Below, piece after piece: positions 24,256 through 35,435 of a stretch of 64,000 nucleotides of DNA (positions within the stretch are counted from its first letter, which is position 1; the number at the start of each line of letters is the position of its first letter). Source of the stretch: Capsicum annuum (Eukaryota > Streptophyta > Magnoliopsida > Solanales > Solanaceae); NCBI RefSeq assembly GCF_002878395.1, contig NC_061119.1, forward strand, positions 16,657,109 to 16,721,108, given 5' to 3'. The position numbers were made by a program, and so were the translations under genes. The notes beneath the pieces are model-generated. The model did no database searches and had not been told where the DNA came from. It saw nothing but the letters and a program-made list of their open reading frames with translations.

Positions 24256-25434
24256 TGATGTGTGTCCAGATATTCACACATTTGAGGCTTTTAACTGAGA
24301 ATAATAAGCCATTAAGCATGTCGTCACCCATAACCAAAAGGCATGAAATGGGAATCATATCTGGCAACATGGTCTGAGAAGCTATCAGATCTCTGATAAG
24401 CCGTTAGACATGTCGTCAGCTAAGTAGAAAAATCTGAATTTTTAATTTTGAATTTTTCTTAAGTAACCAATATAAATAGTAGCTTTTAGGGTTTCATTAA
24501 GGAGGCCGAACATCTTGAACTTATTCTAAAGGAAAAGACACCTTTCGTTGGGGCTCTAAACTTAGAATTCAATTTTCAAATCTTTGATTTTGTTGTGGAA
24601 ATTTTCTCTTGAACTTGAAAGAGAATCATTTCATACTTTTTCTTTTGTAAGTTTAATTACTTTGAATGATGAATATAATTATTGTTATCTCTTTCTTTCT
24701 CATGTGGAACTAAAACCCACAACTAGGGCTGTGGGATCTATGATTATTCCTCCATGGATTTAATATTTGGTTAGGGTTCGAGTGATTGTGGGAATATCTT
24801 GATAATTCTTTTGTATTAATTATTTTCTATTGGTTGCAAACAACAGGCCTTGCTCACTGTTGATTTTCTTGAGATAAGAAATCAACCCTAGTAAGAAGTG
24901 AATTATCAACAAGGATTTGGGAAGATTAAGTTCTCATCTAATGATTAATGCTATAACAAGATTGATCAAATCGAGATAAAATCGGTATGAATAGAATGAT
25001 ATACTAAGTTTGAGAGAATTAAGGAGTTCAACATCTAGGTAGGTTGAGAAACACTTACATGGACTGTCAAAACTGATAATTTGGTGTTTTCCATAAGTCA
25101 CAAGAATCCAATACTACAACTGTTATTCAATGGAGGATTACTAATCATAGTGATCACAACTCTAGTTTTTCTATATCACTGATTTAAAATATTTCAGTTT
25201 AAGATTTGAGTTCTAAGGCGAATAGAAGTGTTAAGAACTTTTGTTCAATCATTAAAAACCCTCATTTTGTCTTTTCGTGCCCTTTGTTTGAATTTAACTT
25301 GTAGCTTTAGTTTCAAACGAGTTTAATCGCCACTTACATTATTCCCTGTGGATTTGACCCTGACTCCAAAGTTGGGTAAATATATTGACGACAATTTCTT
25401 TAAACTAAATTGACGTGTAAGTTATGCATTATAA
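24256..25434 (+). repeat. E1 5' LTR (Athila-like, U3 deletion)
   Basis: Begins TGATGTGTG; the likely end TTATAA corresponds to TTATCA in the E2 copy. Compared with the LTR at 28299 it lacks about 450 bp of U3 (joined near 24284; the missing part corresponds to about 28349-28793). The deletion edges share an ATAAGCC-like word. It keeps the TATA-like region (ATATAAATAGTAGC near 24470). Confidence 0.8.
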
Positions 25435-25438
25435 AAAA

Positions 25439-25455
25439 TGGCGCCATTTTCGGGG
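25439..25455 (+). promoter_or_regulatory. E1 primer binding site (Athila type)
   Basis: TGGCGCCATTTTCGGGG lies four A residues after the LTR end. It matches the TGGCGCCGTTGCCGGGG site (tRNA-Asp type) I know from plant Athila/Calypso elements, with a few changes. Confidence 0.7.
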
Positions 25456-25586
25456 AATAATTTGGCGTATTGAGTTGGTTTGGAATTTTTGCCTACTTGC
25501 TTGAATTCAAACTCATAAATATTTGTTTTTAGTTTTTTTTTTATTTCTTGTGTTAGGTAGATTTTTATTTTAGTTTACTTATTACT

Positions 25587-25910
25587 ATGCCATCGTGGAA
25601 TGAACATAAGCTTGGTGGTTGAAAATCTTATCTTGATGATACATGTCCATATTGTGATTGACCTTACTTTTGGCAAGATTATAGATATGCTCCCCGGAGA
25701 GAGATGTGTGCCCCATCTCTATTCTACCGGGAGTATGATTGTTCCTTATGTGGTGGGCAAGATGGACATTGGAGTGATTTCCCAAATTCCCCCTCCCCCT
25801 ATTGTGCTAACCCAAATTCTAGTTCTTCTTATGAGTTTGATAGGTCTTATGGTCAAGAAAAGGAAGAACGAAGCACCAGGAAGAGTGGCATTGAAGCTTT
25901 GTTTCAATGA
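25587..25910 (+). pseudogene. E1 small cysteine-rich ORF (knuckle-like)
   Basis: From the ATG at 25587 (MPSWNEHKLGG) the frame is broken by two TGA codons and then runs open to a stop after 25910. It has two cysteine clusters: CPYCD.PYFW and CSLCGGQDGHW. Both look like degraded CCHC zinc knuckles. E2 has the same ORF at 31462-31680 (MSAWIHG; CYYCGGPYFEDC; CLACGRSDH). The conserved start position just after the priming site suggests a real element protein, perhaps a nucleic-acid-binding remnant of gag. Function is inferred only. Confidence 0.45.
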
Positions 25911-25964
25911 ATGTTGGATCTCCAGAAAGAAACGTATGATATATTATGTGATATGTGTTAAGAC

Positions 25965-26258
25965 ATGAATCCAATCATTCATGAGGAGATGGATATAAAG
26001 GTCAATCATTCAAAGCATTCTTCTATATTATGTTTAGATGATATCTTGTCTGTAGAATCATTTAAAATAATGGAAGAGTGTGAAAATGAGGAGCAAGAAT
26101 CCTATATTGATGTTGAGCTTAATGATGAGCAACCCTCGGTGATTTCCCAACCAATCGAACCAACTATGAAAGATGATGATGCCAAGATTGAGGAAATGGT
26201 GCTAGAGGCAAAAGAAGAAACCAAGCCAATCTCTTGTAAAGACTCTAGCCTAATTTGA
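25965..26258 (+). CDS. E1 acidic ORF with LDDILSVES motif
   Basis: A 97-residue acidic frame. Residues 20-45 read SILCLDDILSVESFKIMEEC, then EEQESYI. The same segment occurs in E2 (30986-31414, minus) and at 48731-49102. The rest is rich in E, K and P, likely disordered. It has no recognised enzymatic domain. Because three copies share the motif at about the same place in related elements, I take it as a genuine protein of this non-autonomous Athila-like family, now partly decayed. Confidence 0.4.
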   Translation: MNPIIHEEMDIKVNHSKHSSILCLDDILSVESFKIMEECENEEQESYIDVELNDEQPSVISQPIEPTMKDDDAKIEEMVLEAKEETKPISCKDSSLI

Positions 26259-26333
26259 GGTGAATAGGTCAAGAAGGATGCAACTTCGAAATTAGGGAGA
26301 AGACCTCACTCGAATAACTTTTCTATATTATGC

Positions 26334-26654
26334 TTGGTGGATGTGATGAAAGTCGAATCACCCAAGCAAATGATGAATTTTGAAAATGAGGAGGAAAATT
26401 CCTACATTTTGGAGTTTGTCTTATTGAAAGGGTATAATACGACCCCAATCTTGAAGGCCAAGAAGCTTAAAGATCGATGTCCATTTAGTAGCTTTTTAAG
26501 ATTCTCACCATTGCTAAATGAGCCCATACAAAAGTTTGATGCAAAATTAGGCAAGCAGTTCAAGTCTTCGAAGTGGCGTGATAGAACTTTCCTTATCATG
26601 CTCTCACATTTTCCCAACGCACCTAAAAGATGTAAGGATAAAAAAATGGGCTGA
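26334..26654 (+). CDS. E1 second acidic/basic ORF
   Basis: A 106-residue frame. Its start (LDDI-like 'VDVMKVESPKQMM..ENEEENSYIL') repeats the motif of the preceding ORF, so an internal duplication is likely. The C-terminal part contains FKSSKWRDR, repeated a few codons after the stop (FKSSKWRDK). The counterpart at 48731 continues to a similar SSRWRKK just before the conserved GTCGTGCCGCGAC block. No known domain. Confidence 0.35.
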   Translation: MVDVMKVESPKQMMNFENEEENSYILEFVLLKGYNTTPILKAKKLKDRCPFSSFLRFSPLLNEPIQKFDAKLGKQFKSSKWRDRTFLIMLSHFPNAPKRCKDKKMG

Positions 26655-26739
26655 CAATTCAAATCATCTAAGTGGAGGGATAAATGATGAAGCACTTTTA
26701 AGGTGTCTTGATGAATTCTGAGTAGTCAAGATAACCTAG

Positions 26740-26790
26740 TCGTGCCGCGACATTAAATCAGGCGCTTCTTGGGAGGCAACCAAGGTATTT
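26740..26790 (+). repeat. conserved post-ORF block (GTCGTGCCGCGAC...GGGAGGCAACC)
   Basis: A block of about 45 bp, GTCGTGCCGCGACATTAAAT then GCGCTTCTTGGGAGGCAACC, follows the ORF. It recurs inverted at 30863-30912 in E2 and forward at 49303-49345. I recall a very similar block after gag or env-like regions of Athila-type elements in many plants. Its role is not known to me. Confidence 0.65.
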
Positions 26791-28298
26791 TGTTATTTGT
26801 ATTCATATTATGTGATTGACATCAGATCTTTGCACCCATGGTGCCACAGGTATGTTTTCAACTCTCTTGTTTTTGTTTGACGTAATGGGGACATTGCATG
26901 ATTTTAAGTTGAGGGTGGGGCTACTTGTGAGTGTTGATGTCCTTTTGGAGTTTTTGTTGCCATGCCTTTTTTTCCCGGAGTCTTGTTCCTAGTAGAGCCG
27001 GCATGTTTAGGCGCATTGTGATCTTTTGTAAAATATTGTACTTAACTAAGAGAAAAAAAAGTACCGTAGGTAGTTAACATGTTTTTGTTGATTTTTGAAC
27101 ACCTCTCCAATGGTCTATGTTATAACTGTGTGATATGTATTTATGTATGACCGCTGTGCATCTTGTTATGGCATTAGTACAAGTGACATGATAACCATTG
27201 CTAAACAATTGCATGAACCGAATGGATAGTAACTTGTGATATACCTTTGGGCAGTGTGTGTGAGAGATACTACCTTGTTCCCATTGTGTGTTAAATCCAG
27301 AACTTGCTCAATTGGTCTTGGCTTGGTTGTAGGATAGTGGTTAGGAAAGGATCATAGTCCATTGTTGATATTAGTCAACTTTTAGCCTAAAGGATCTTCC
27401 ATGTGTGAATAATATCCTTTGATCCTGATTTTGAGCCTGAATGCCTATTCTTTTTATTATACCTATCACCTTCCCATTTGTATCATAATGAACCTGTTTT
27501 GGCCCTATCCTCCTTGGAGATTGTGCACTTTGACTAGGCAAATAGCCTAAGTTGAAGGTGGCTATCATAAGGGTGCATGATGTAAAGTGTGTATGAAGAA
27601 GAGTAAGAAAAATGCAAGGCTGGGTGTGGTAGAAAAAGAATGAGAAAAGAAAAATTATGAAAAAAAATGAATGAATAAAAACTGCACCCAACTTGAATGT
27701 GCTTTAATTAAGAAAGGTAGAAATAAGGTAAAGGTTGATAAGTGAGACCCCAAAAATAGTGTAGTGCCAAGGAGGCTTAGTTACTTTATATATCTTTGTG
27801 TATCATACCAGCTCCAAGCCTATATTACAAGCTGGAGAAAAGTCCTATAGTGATCCTAACTTAACTGTCTGAAAGCTTCGGTAAAGAAAATAAGGGCAAG
27901 CTTATGGTATTTGACATACATTGACTGGAACTTCTTTCTGAGAGTGAGTGTCTCTTGACCGTCCCCGCATTGACATACTTGAGTTCACATATGAGTGAGG
28001 AGGGACCTCTTTATGGTAAGGGCACACTGGTTACGTTGCTAGTTGCTAATTTGTTTGGATAGTGTAATCTTGGTACATGCGTAGTTGTTGTTGCTGAATT
28101 GATGCCATATCTTGATTCTTGTTTGTCGCATTGTTGTCCTTCAATAATATGCATAGTTGTTTTTTAAAATTAATTGACCTTGGAGATGGTGAAGATGTTT
28201 TGAGATAATATGGATGGTTGACTGCCGAATGTACTTTGTATTCTCTTGGTTGTGTTTTAGTTGCTTGAGGACAAACAATTGTTTTAAGTTGAGGGTGT
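26791..28298 (+). other. E1 3' internal non-coding region
   Basis: Contains a polypurine-like AAGTTGAGGGTGGGG at about 26907 and a second one (AAGTTGAGGGTGT) directly before the LTR at 28299. The stretch 27750-27927 reappears inverted at 29722-29885. Frames here (for example 27371-27691 minus) are not gene-like. Confidence 0.6.
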
Positions 28299-29713
28299 TG
28301 ATGTGTGAGAAGATGCTAACACATTTTAGGCTTTTAACTGAGAATAATACCAAAGTCTTAAGCAACTTTTGTTATTTTTGATTGTTTTATCTATGATATT
28401 GCAGTAAAAGTCAAGATGCAAGAGAACCAGCAATAATGGAAGTAAAAGAGTTGATTGCTGAGCAAGTAGAGAGGGAAGTATATATGGTGACTTGTCTGAT
28501 AAGTTATCAGCTTTGTCATAAGCTATCAGAGTCATCGTCAGCTATAGACAGTATGAGAAAGTTGGAGCAGAAGTGTGACGACATCTCTGATAATTCGTCA
28601 TAATTTTGACAAGCCGTCAAGAATGCCATCAGCCTAAGGCAGTACATGATATTTGAAGTGAAGAAGTGATGACATTGTTTGATATGTCATCAAAGCCCTG
28701 ATAAGCCCTTAGGAGTTGCCGTCATCCTAAGGTAGAAATCATCAAACTTGGAGGAAGAGCTGACGACATCCCTAGATAAGCCATCGGTGTTTGATAAGCC
28801 ATCAAGCATGTCGTCACACATAAGCAAAAGGAATAAAATGGGAATCATGTCTGACGACATGGTCTGATAAGCTATCAGATCTATGATAAGCTGTTAGATA
28901 TGTCGTCAGCCAAGGAGAAGAATCTGAATTTTTAATTTTGATTTTTTTTAAGTTACAGATATAAATAGCAACTTTTAGAGTTTCATTAAGGAGGCCGAAC
29001 ATCTTGACCTTATTCCAAAGGAAAACACACCTCTCTTTGGGGCTCTGAACTTAGAATTCAATTTTCAACTCTTTGATTTAGTTGTGGGATTTTTCTGTTG
29101 AACTTGGAAAAGAATAAACTTCATACTTTTTCGTTTGTAAGTTTAATTACTTTGAATGATGAATATAATTGTTGCTATCTCTTTCTTTCTCATGTGGAAC
29201 TAAAATCCACAACTAGGGTTATGGGATCTATGATTATTCCTCCATGGATTTAATATTTGGTTAGGGTTCGAGTGATTGTGGGAACATCTTGATAATTCTT
29301 TTGTATTAGTTATTTTTTGTTGGTTGCAAACAACAAGACTTGCTTACTATTGATTTTCTTGAGATAAGAAATCAACCCTAGTAAGAAGTAAATTATCAAC
29401 GAGGGTTTGGGGAGGTTAAGTTCTCATCTAATGATTAATGTTGTAACAAGATTGATCAACTCGAGATAAAATCGGTATCAATAGAATGCTTTCCTATGTT
29501 TGAGAGAATTAGGGAGTTCAATATCTAGGTAGGTTGAGAAGCACTTAGATGGACTGTCAAAACTGATAATTTGGTATTTCCCATAAGCCACGAGAATCCA
29601 ATACTACAACTGTTATTCAATAGAGGATTACTAATCATAGTGATCACAACTCTAGTTTTTCTATATCATTGATTTGATATATTGCAGTTTAAAATTTGAG
29701 TATTAAGGAGAAT
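28299..29713 (+). repeat. E1 3' LTR, truncated
   Basis: Starts TGATGTGTGAG next to a purine tract. It carries a full U3 with repeated words (TGATAAGCCATCA, TGACGACAT, CTGATAAG.TATCAG) at about 28490-28910. It is alignable to 24284-25215 and to the reverse of 32050-33357. It stops at about 29713, before the U5 end, where it abuts inverted E2 sequence with a short unmatched CAGTTT. Confidence 0.75.
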
Positions 29714-30985
29714 TGCAGTTTAATGTATGCCAAATACCATAGGCTTGCCCTTATTTTCATTACCAAGATATTCAGACAGGTCAGCTAGGATCACTATAGG
29801 TCTTCTTTTGGCTTGTAAAGTAGGCTAAGGGATGGTATGATACTCAATGATATTTAAAGTAACTAAGCCTTCTTGACACTATACTATCTTCTGGGGTTTC
29901 ACTTATTAACATTTTTCTATTCTTCTCTTTTCTTGATCACATATATTCAGGATGGGTGCGGTTCTTTCTACAATCACTTCTTTTTTTTCACAACTTTTCT
30001 TTTCTTGTTCTTTTCTATCGCACCTAGCTTTTTATTTTTTTCTTTTATTAGATCTTTCTTCATACTCATTTTACATCATGCACCCCTTATAATAGCCACC
30101 TTCAACTTAGGCCATTTGCCTAAGTCAAGGTGCACAATGTCCAGGACCAAGGCTAAAACAGGTTCATTATGACATAAATGGGAAGTTGATAGGTAAAATA
30201 AAAAGAGTAGGCATTCAGGCTCAAAATCAGGATCAAGGGATATTATTTACACATAGGAGGTCATTTAGGCTAAAAGTGGAATAATTTCAACAATGGCTTA
30301 TGATCCTTTCCTAACTACTATCCTATAACCAAGGCAAGACCAATCGGGCAAGTTCTGGATTTAACACACAACAGGAACTAGGTAGTATCTCACACACACA
30401 TGGTACAAAGGTACATCACAAGCTACTATCCATTCGGTTCATGCAATTATTTAGAAATGGTTGTCATGTCACTAGGACTAATGCCATAACAAGATGCACA
30501 GTGGTCACACATAAATACATGTCACACAGTTATAACATAGACCATCGGAGAGGTGTTCAAAAATCAACAAAAGCATATTAACTACCTATGGCACTTGTAT
30601 TTCTCCTAGTTAAATACAATATTTTACAACAAATCACGCCTAAACATGCCGGCTCTACTAGGAACAAGACTCCGAGGAAAAGAGCCACGGCAACAAAAAT
30701 CCCAAGAGGACATCAACAACCACAAGTAGACCTACCCTCAACTTAAAATCATGCAATATCCCCAATGCATCAAACCAAAACAAGAGAGTTAGAAATATAC
30801 CTGTGGCACAATGGGTGCAAAGATCTGATGTCAATTACGTAATATGAATACAAACAACAAAATAGGTTGGGTTGCCTCCCAAGAAGCGCCTGATTTAATG
30901 TTACAGCACGACCCAACTCTACTTTTTCCTCCATCTTGAGGATATGAATTTCACCCCCAACTTAGAGTCCATCTTCTTTCCTCAA

Positions 30986-31414
30986 TCATAGGGGTGTGGT
31001 ATAAAAATTTAAGAAGTTGAGTAATGGATTGAGCGTAGTAAACCACTCGGCCTTAAAGTGAGGTGTGTATTTATGTTGCTTATCAAGTGTAAAATAAAGA
31101 ACATAGGATTCTTGTTCCTCATCTTCACACTCTTCCACTCTTTTAGATGATTCCACAGACAAGATATCATCTAAACATGATGTGGAAAAATGCTTCGAGT
31201 GAGGCCCAATTAATTCTACTTCAAAATTTACACTATCTACTACACACTCACTTTTATTCACCTTCTCAATGTCAGTCTCAAGATCAAGATGACAATCGAG
31301 TGGTTGCAATTCTTGAGTTTTCTCCTCAAATTGGGTAATGTACTCCTCATATTCTTCTTTTTTTAGCCACTGTAAACATGGTGAGAGTGGTAACTCTTTT
31401 AGCTCTACCCACAA
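30986..31414 (-). CDS. E2 acidic ORF with LDDILSVES motif
   Basis: 142 residues, the longest copy of this ORF in the window. The start (ELKELPLSPCLQWLKKEEYE) matches 48731-49102 (EIPLPPCLQWVRKE). The middle has PLDCHLDLETDIEKVNKSE and the shared SCLDDILSVESSKRVEECE. The end (LNPLLNFLNFYTTPL) has no counterpart I can place. It is acidic, without membrane segments. I infer a family-specific accessory or gag-like protein of a non-autonomous Athila-like element; no known domain is visible. Confidence 0.5.
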   Translation of the reverse strand: MWVELKELPLSPCLQWLKKEEYEEYITQFEEKTQELQPLDCHLDLETDIEKVNKSECVVDSVNFEVELIGPHSKHFSTSCLDDILSVESSKRVEECEDEEQESYVLYFTLDKQHKYTPHFKAEWFTTLNPLLNFLNFYTTPL

Positions 31415-31461
31415 CTGTTGTTGATTCTTTAAAATTCATTTCATTAATTTGTTCGCTTGAA

Positions 31462-31680
31462 TCATGACAACACACTATCTTCAGCATGATCACTTCGACC
31501 ACAAGCTAAACACCACGTTACAGTAAGTAGGACAGTATCCACATCATATTGTGAAGGCCCAGTCCATGAACTTCCAGGTAAATCTGGATAGCAATCCTCA
31601 AAATATGGTCCCCCACAATAATAACAAGAATCGTTACAAGAATCGTCATCACTCAAAAAACCATGTATCCAGGCTGACAT
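31462..31680 (-). CDS. E2 cysteine-rich ORF (two knuckle-like clusters)
   Basis: The start chosen is MSAWIHG at 31680, to match MPSWNEHK in E1; the open frame extends upstream to 31731 by a hydrophobic stretch that is probably leader. Cysteine clusters are CYYCGGPYFEDC and CLACGRSDH. Spacing (CX2C then H or C) is near a CCHC knuckle but imperfect. Open over 73 codons, unlike the E1 copy, which has two stops. Confidence 0.45.
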   Translation of the reverse strand: MSAWIHGFLSDDDSCNDSCYYCGGPYFEDCYPDLPGSSWTGPSQYDVDTVLLTVTWCLACGRSDHAEDSVLS

Positions 31681-31819
31681 CTCAAGAAAGGTGTGATAAA
31701 AATAAAAGAAAATAAAAAATAAAATAAACAAATATTTACAAGTTTAAATTCAAACAAGTAGGCTAAAATTCCGAACCAATTCAATACGCCAAATTCTTCT
31801 CCAGTAACGGCGCCATTTT

Positions 31820-33357
31820 TGATAACGCTCAACTTACACGTCAATTTTGTGCAAGGCGATCGTCATCAATATATTTACCCAACTTTCGACTCAGGGTCGA
31901 ATCCACAGGGAATAATGTGAGTGGCGATTAAACTCGTTTGAAACTAAAGTTACAAGTTAAATTCAAACAATGGGCACGAAAAGACAATGGGGGGAGGGGG
32001 GGTTTAATGATTGATCAAAAGTTCTTAATAATTCAATTCGCCTTAGAACTCAAATCTTAAACTGCAATAATTCAAATCAATGATATAGAGAAACTAGAGT
32101 TGTGATCACTATTATTAGTAATCCTCCATTGAATAACAATTGTAGTTTGGATTCTCGTGACTTATGGGAAGCACCAAATTATCAGTTTCAATAGTCCATC
32201 TAAGTGTTTCTCAACCTACCTAGATGTTGAACTCACTAATTCTCTCGAACTTAGGAAAACATTCTATTCATATCGATTTTATCTCGAGTTGATCAATCTT
32301 GTTACAACATTAATCATTAGATGAGAACTTAACCTTCCCAAATCCTCGTTGATAACTCACTTTTTACTAGGGTTAAATTCTTATCTCAACCAAATCAATA
32401 GTAAGCAAGGCCTATTGTTTGCAACCAACAAAAAATAATTAATACAAAAGAATTATCAAGATGTTCCCATAATCACTCGAACCCTAACCAAATATTAAAT
32501 CCATGGAGGAATAATCATAGATCCCACAACCCTAGTTGTAGGTTTTAGTTCCACATGAGAAAGAAAGAGATAACAACAATTATATTCATCATTGAAAGTA
32601 ATTAAACTTACAAAATATGAAGTATGAAGTTGATTCTCTTCCAAGTTCAAGAGAAAATTCCCACAACCAAATCAAATAGTTGAAAATTGAATTCTAAGTT
32701 CAGAGCCCCAAAGAGAGGTGTCTTTTCCTTTGGAATAAGTTCAAGATGTCCGGCCTCCCAAGAAAACCCTAGACACTTTAAATAGTTCACCCTAATTGTG
32801 GAAACAAAATCACAGAGTTCAATAATTTCTCCGACAGGTAACGACATTTTGTGATGCCTTATTAGTAGTCTGATGACTTATTACAGATGTCATCAACTCC
32901 TCTTCACTTTTGACATTTGCTACCTTAGGCTGACGATGAAGCGTGATGGCTTATCAGATCTTTGACGGCTTTATCATAGATGTCGTCGATGATTTACTTC
33001 AGCTCTCATGTTCTGCCTTAGGCTAATGATGATCTTGACCACTTATCACAACTCTGACGGCTTATCACATGTCATCGTCACTTCTTTCAGTTGAATCCCA
33101 TTCTCTGTTTAAGGCTGACGATGAAGCTGATAAGTTATCAGAGTGATAACAAATTATCAGGAATGTCATCAACCAGACTTTTCTTCTATTTGCTTCAAAT
33201 TTCAACTATTTTACTTCCATCACTGTTGGTTTTCATGCATCTTGACTTTTACTGCAATATCAAAGAGAAAACAATAAAAAATGAAAAAAGTTGCTTAAGA
33301 TTTTACAATTATTCTCAGTTAAAAGCCTCAAATGTGTTAGCATCTGCTCACACATCA
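31820..33357 (-). repeat. E2 5' LTR (inverted)
   Basis: 1538 bp, minus-strand start TGATGTGTGAGCAG at 33357 and end ...GCGTTATCA at 31820, followed by AAAA and the priming site. It keeps the full U3 with the GATAAG/TGACGACAT word cluster (about 32840-33180). It is the most complete LTR of this family in the window. Confidence 0.8.
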
Positions 33358-35021
33358 CCGCGCCATTGGTAAGAATAATATGTGAGTGACCCTAATATAA
33401 CAGGTAACTCTAGTGAAAATGGTGGGAACCCTCATATAGCTGGCTAAGCCACCCCATCTACCCTCATATAGCATGCTATGATGCCTCAACCTATGCTGGC
33501 TACATAGTTCTGAAATGCAAGGATTGCTTCTAAGAAATACACCCTCACATAACAGGTGGGTTCCCATCCTTGGGTTTACTTGGTGCTAATTTCTACTCTT
33601 ATCTGAATAGACCCTGATCATAATTTACTGAACTAAACATGGATTGAGTTACTGAATTCTGTTGACTAATGGTATATTACTGATATATGACAACTGACTA
33701 AGTTCATGAGATCATGAAGATTTCCTGGGTCATAAGACTGTCTGAAGTCTAAGAATTCATAGCTTGACTGAGAGTATTGTGGAAACATGACATGGCTCTA
33801 GGCACACAGCTAATATTTTGGGTACAAGTACCTCGAGGACTCGATGGAAGGAAAACTGACCAAGCATAACTTACTTGAACTTATAACTAACATCATAATC
33901 CATAATACATTTATAGAAGCATTCCATCAAAACATGTGGTAGGCATAATTTTTACATACAAGGGGATTTCATGATATCATACTAGTTAGGCATTGTTCCT
34001 TCATCTAGGCATTTAATCAAACACATGGTAGGTATAGCACATGTAAACAACATTATACAACAATTAATCATCATGATTCATCTCTAATTTCATCATCTAG
34101 GGTTTATTCATAGGTTCACATGAATATACATCTATACAAATCAATTCCACATAAAATTGATCACCCAACATGGATTTGAATTCAATTGATCATTCTCAAC
34201 ATAAACAAAATAATACCAACATGAAATTCAGAAAGAAATCCATAAACTTAAACTTAGAAATGAGATTCTTGGGCTTCATGGATGAAAGGAGTCCATGAAT
34301 TAACACTACGCATACCTTGGTTTGTGATTTCATAAAGATTGACAAAGGAAACTTTCTTGGAATTGGATCTTCTATGTAAACCCTAGCTTTTTCTTGAGAG
34401 GTTTTTGAGAGAAGAGAGTGTACTTTGGGTGTAAAGTGGCTGAATCACGTGTTAAAGGGATTAAATAGGGGTGGGAAGTTGACCCTTTTAACCCTGGATG
34501 CGTCATTTAATTTCAATAAAATTTTCCCAAATTGGACCCCTAGTGCGACGCGGCACTATCATGTCGTGTCACTGGATTTCAACTATTGAGAAATTGAGGG
34601 ATGGCACGACATGGAGACATTACGTTGCCCCTTCTTTTGCGACCTAAAACTTTGGTGCAATGCAGAGGAAATCATTCTAAGACACTGGAAATGGACAATT
34701 GTGAATTTGGGCCCTAGCACGATGCGCCATTATCGCGGACCCTTACTGAAAATTTTCAAATGCCATTTCCTCTTGTGGCACGCGGTACGCCACTTACTAA
34801 TATGGCGCTGTTCTATGAAGGGAACTTGAAATAGTTGTAACTTCTGATCCGGTTATCGGATTTGGGCGAATCTTATATAGATGGAAAACTTATTGAATTT
34901 ACCACATGAAAAAAAGTGAAAATCTTGAAAATTCCTCATGAAATAACCATCATTCAATTTAGAAGCTAATACTAGACATTCTTGAGATGAAATTAGCTAG
35001 GAAAAAGTATGGGATATTATA
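33358..35021 (-). repeat. element B 5' LTR, second part (U3 side)
   Basis: Continues the LTR after composite C and matches 16527-18185. It ends on the plus strand with GGGATATTATA where the 3' LTR has GAGGTGTTACA, so the terminal TG has mutated to TA. The GC-rich word cluster lies at about 34540-34810. Confidence 0.8.
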
Positions 35022-35435
35022 AATCATTTCATTTAATCCCTAGAAGAGGCACTTTCTTGTCTGAGTAATTTAAGTTTCACGTGTTAGGAGATGTATTTCC
35101 TTACTTTATTCTTTAGTTTTACTCTGAAGAAACACATTTCTTTAGCAGGGCCTTGACTCTCCCTCTTTACTGTACTTTTCAAAAGTTGTGATCTGATGAC
35201 ACTCATAAAATTTTCTAGTGCAAACTGGGGAAAAATTTTTGTTAGTGTTTATGGGATTTTACTTTCTGCTCAAGACCCTCCTGAATAATGATTTTTACTT
35301 TCTGCTCAGGACCCTTCTAAATAATGAGAATTTATTTTCTACCTAGGACCCTCCTAAATAATGGGACTTTTCTTTTCTAGTTCACCTTTTACTTTGAGTT
35401 CAGGACCATGTTTGAAAAATAAAAAACAACAAGTG
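35022..35435 (+). other. element A 3' region after element B
   Basis: Resumes the 120-bp array with one diverged unit (TCATTTCATTTAATCCCTAG..GAGGCACTTTC). It then has three repeats of about 55 bp around AGGACCCT(C/T)CTAAATAATG (35270-35365). No ORF of interest. Confidence 0.6.

Larger units (their letters stand above)
29722..31819 (-). other. E2 internal region (inverted)
   Basis: Minus-strand copy of the E1 internal region from the priming site (TGGCGCCGTTACTGG, 31801-31815) to the equivalent of 27927. It includes the cysteine-rich ORF (31462-31680), the acidic ORF (30986-31414) and the conserved block (30863-30912). The last 350-400 bp and the 3' LTR are missing. Confidence 0.75.
24256..33357. 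mobile_element. composite C: two Athila-like elements joined tail to tail
   Basis: The left half (E1) runs forward: LTR 24256-25434, priming site 25439, internal region to 28298, second LTR 28299 to about 29713 without its last 200 bp or so. The right half (E2) runs backward: LTR 33357-31820, priming site 31815-31801, internal region down to about 29722, with its 3' end and 3' LTR missing. Both outer ends are therefore U3 ends (TGATGTGTG... and ...CACACATCA). CCGC is duplicated at 24251-24254 and 33358-33361, against a single copy in the empty LTR at 16527-16530. Confidence 0.85.
15645..35021 (-). mobile_element. element B: Tekay/Del-like chromovirus, degenerate
   Basis: Minus-strand Ty3 element. 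Its 3' LTR is 15645-18185 and its 5' LTR is 23383-24255 plus 33358-35021, split by composite C. PBS, gag, protease, RT, RNase H, integrase and a chromodomain-like end follow in the normal order from 23378 down to about 18600. Flanks AGTCA (15640-15644) and AATCA (35022-35026) fit a 5-bp target duplication with one change. The target was unit ten of A's tandem array. Many stops and frameshifts break the coding part. Confidence 0.85.

Noticed and set aside
29873..30172. Phe/Leu-rich frame as a membrane protein
   Set aside because: It is antisense to E2's internal region (purine-rich strand), and the equivalent frame appears in E1 at 27371-27691 only as a low-complexity shadow.
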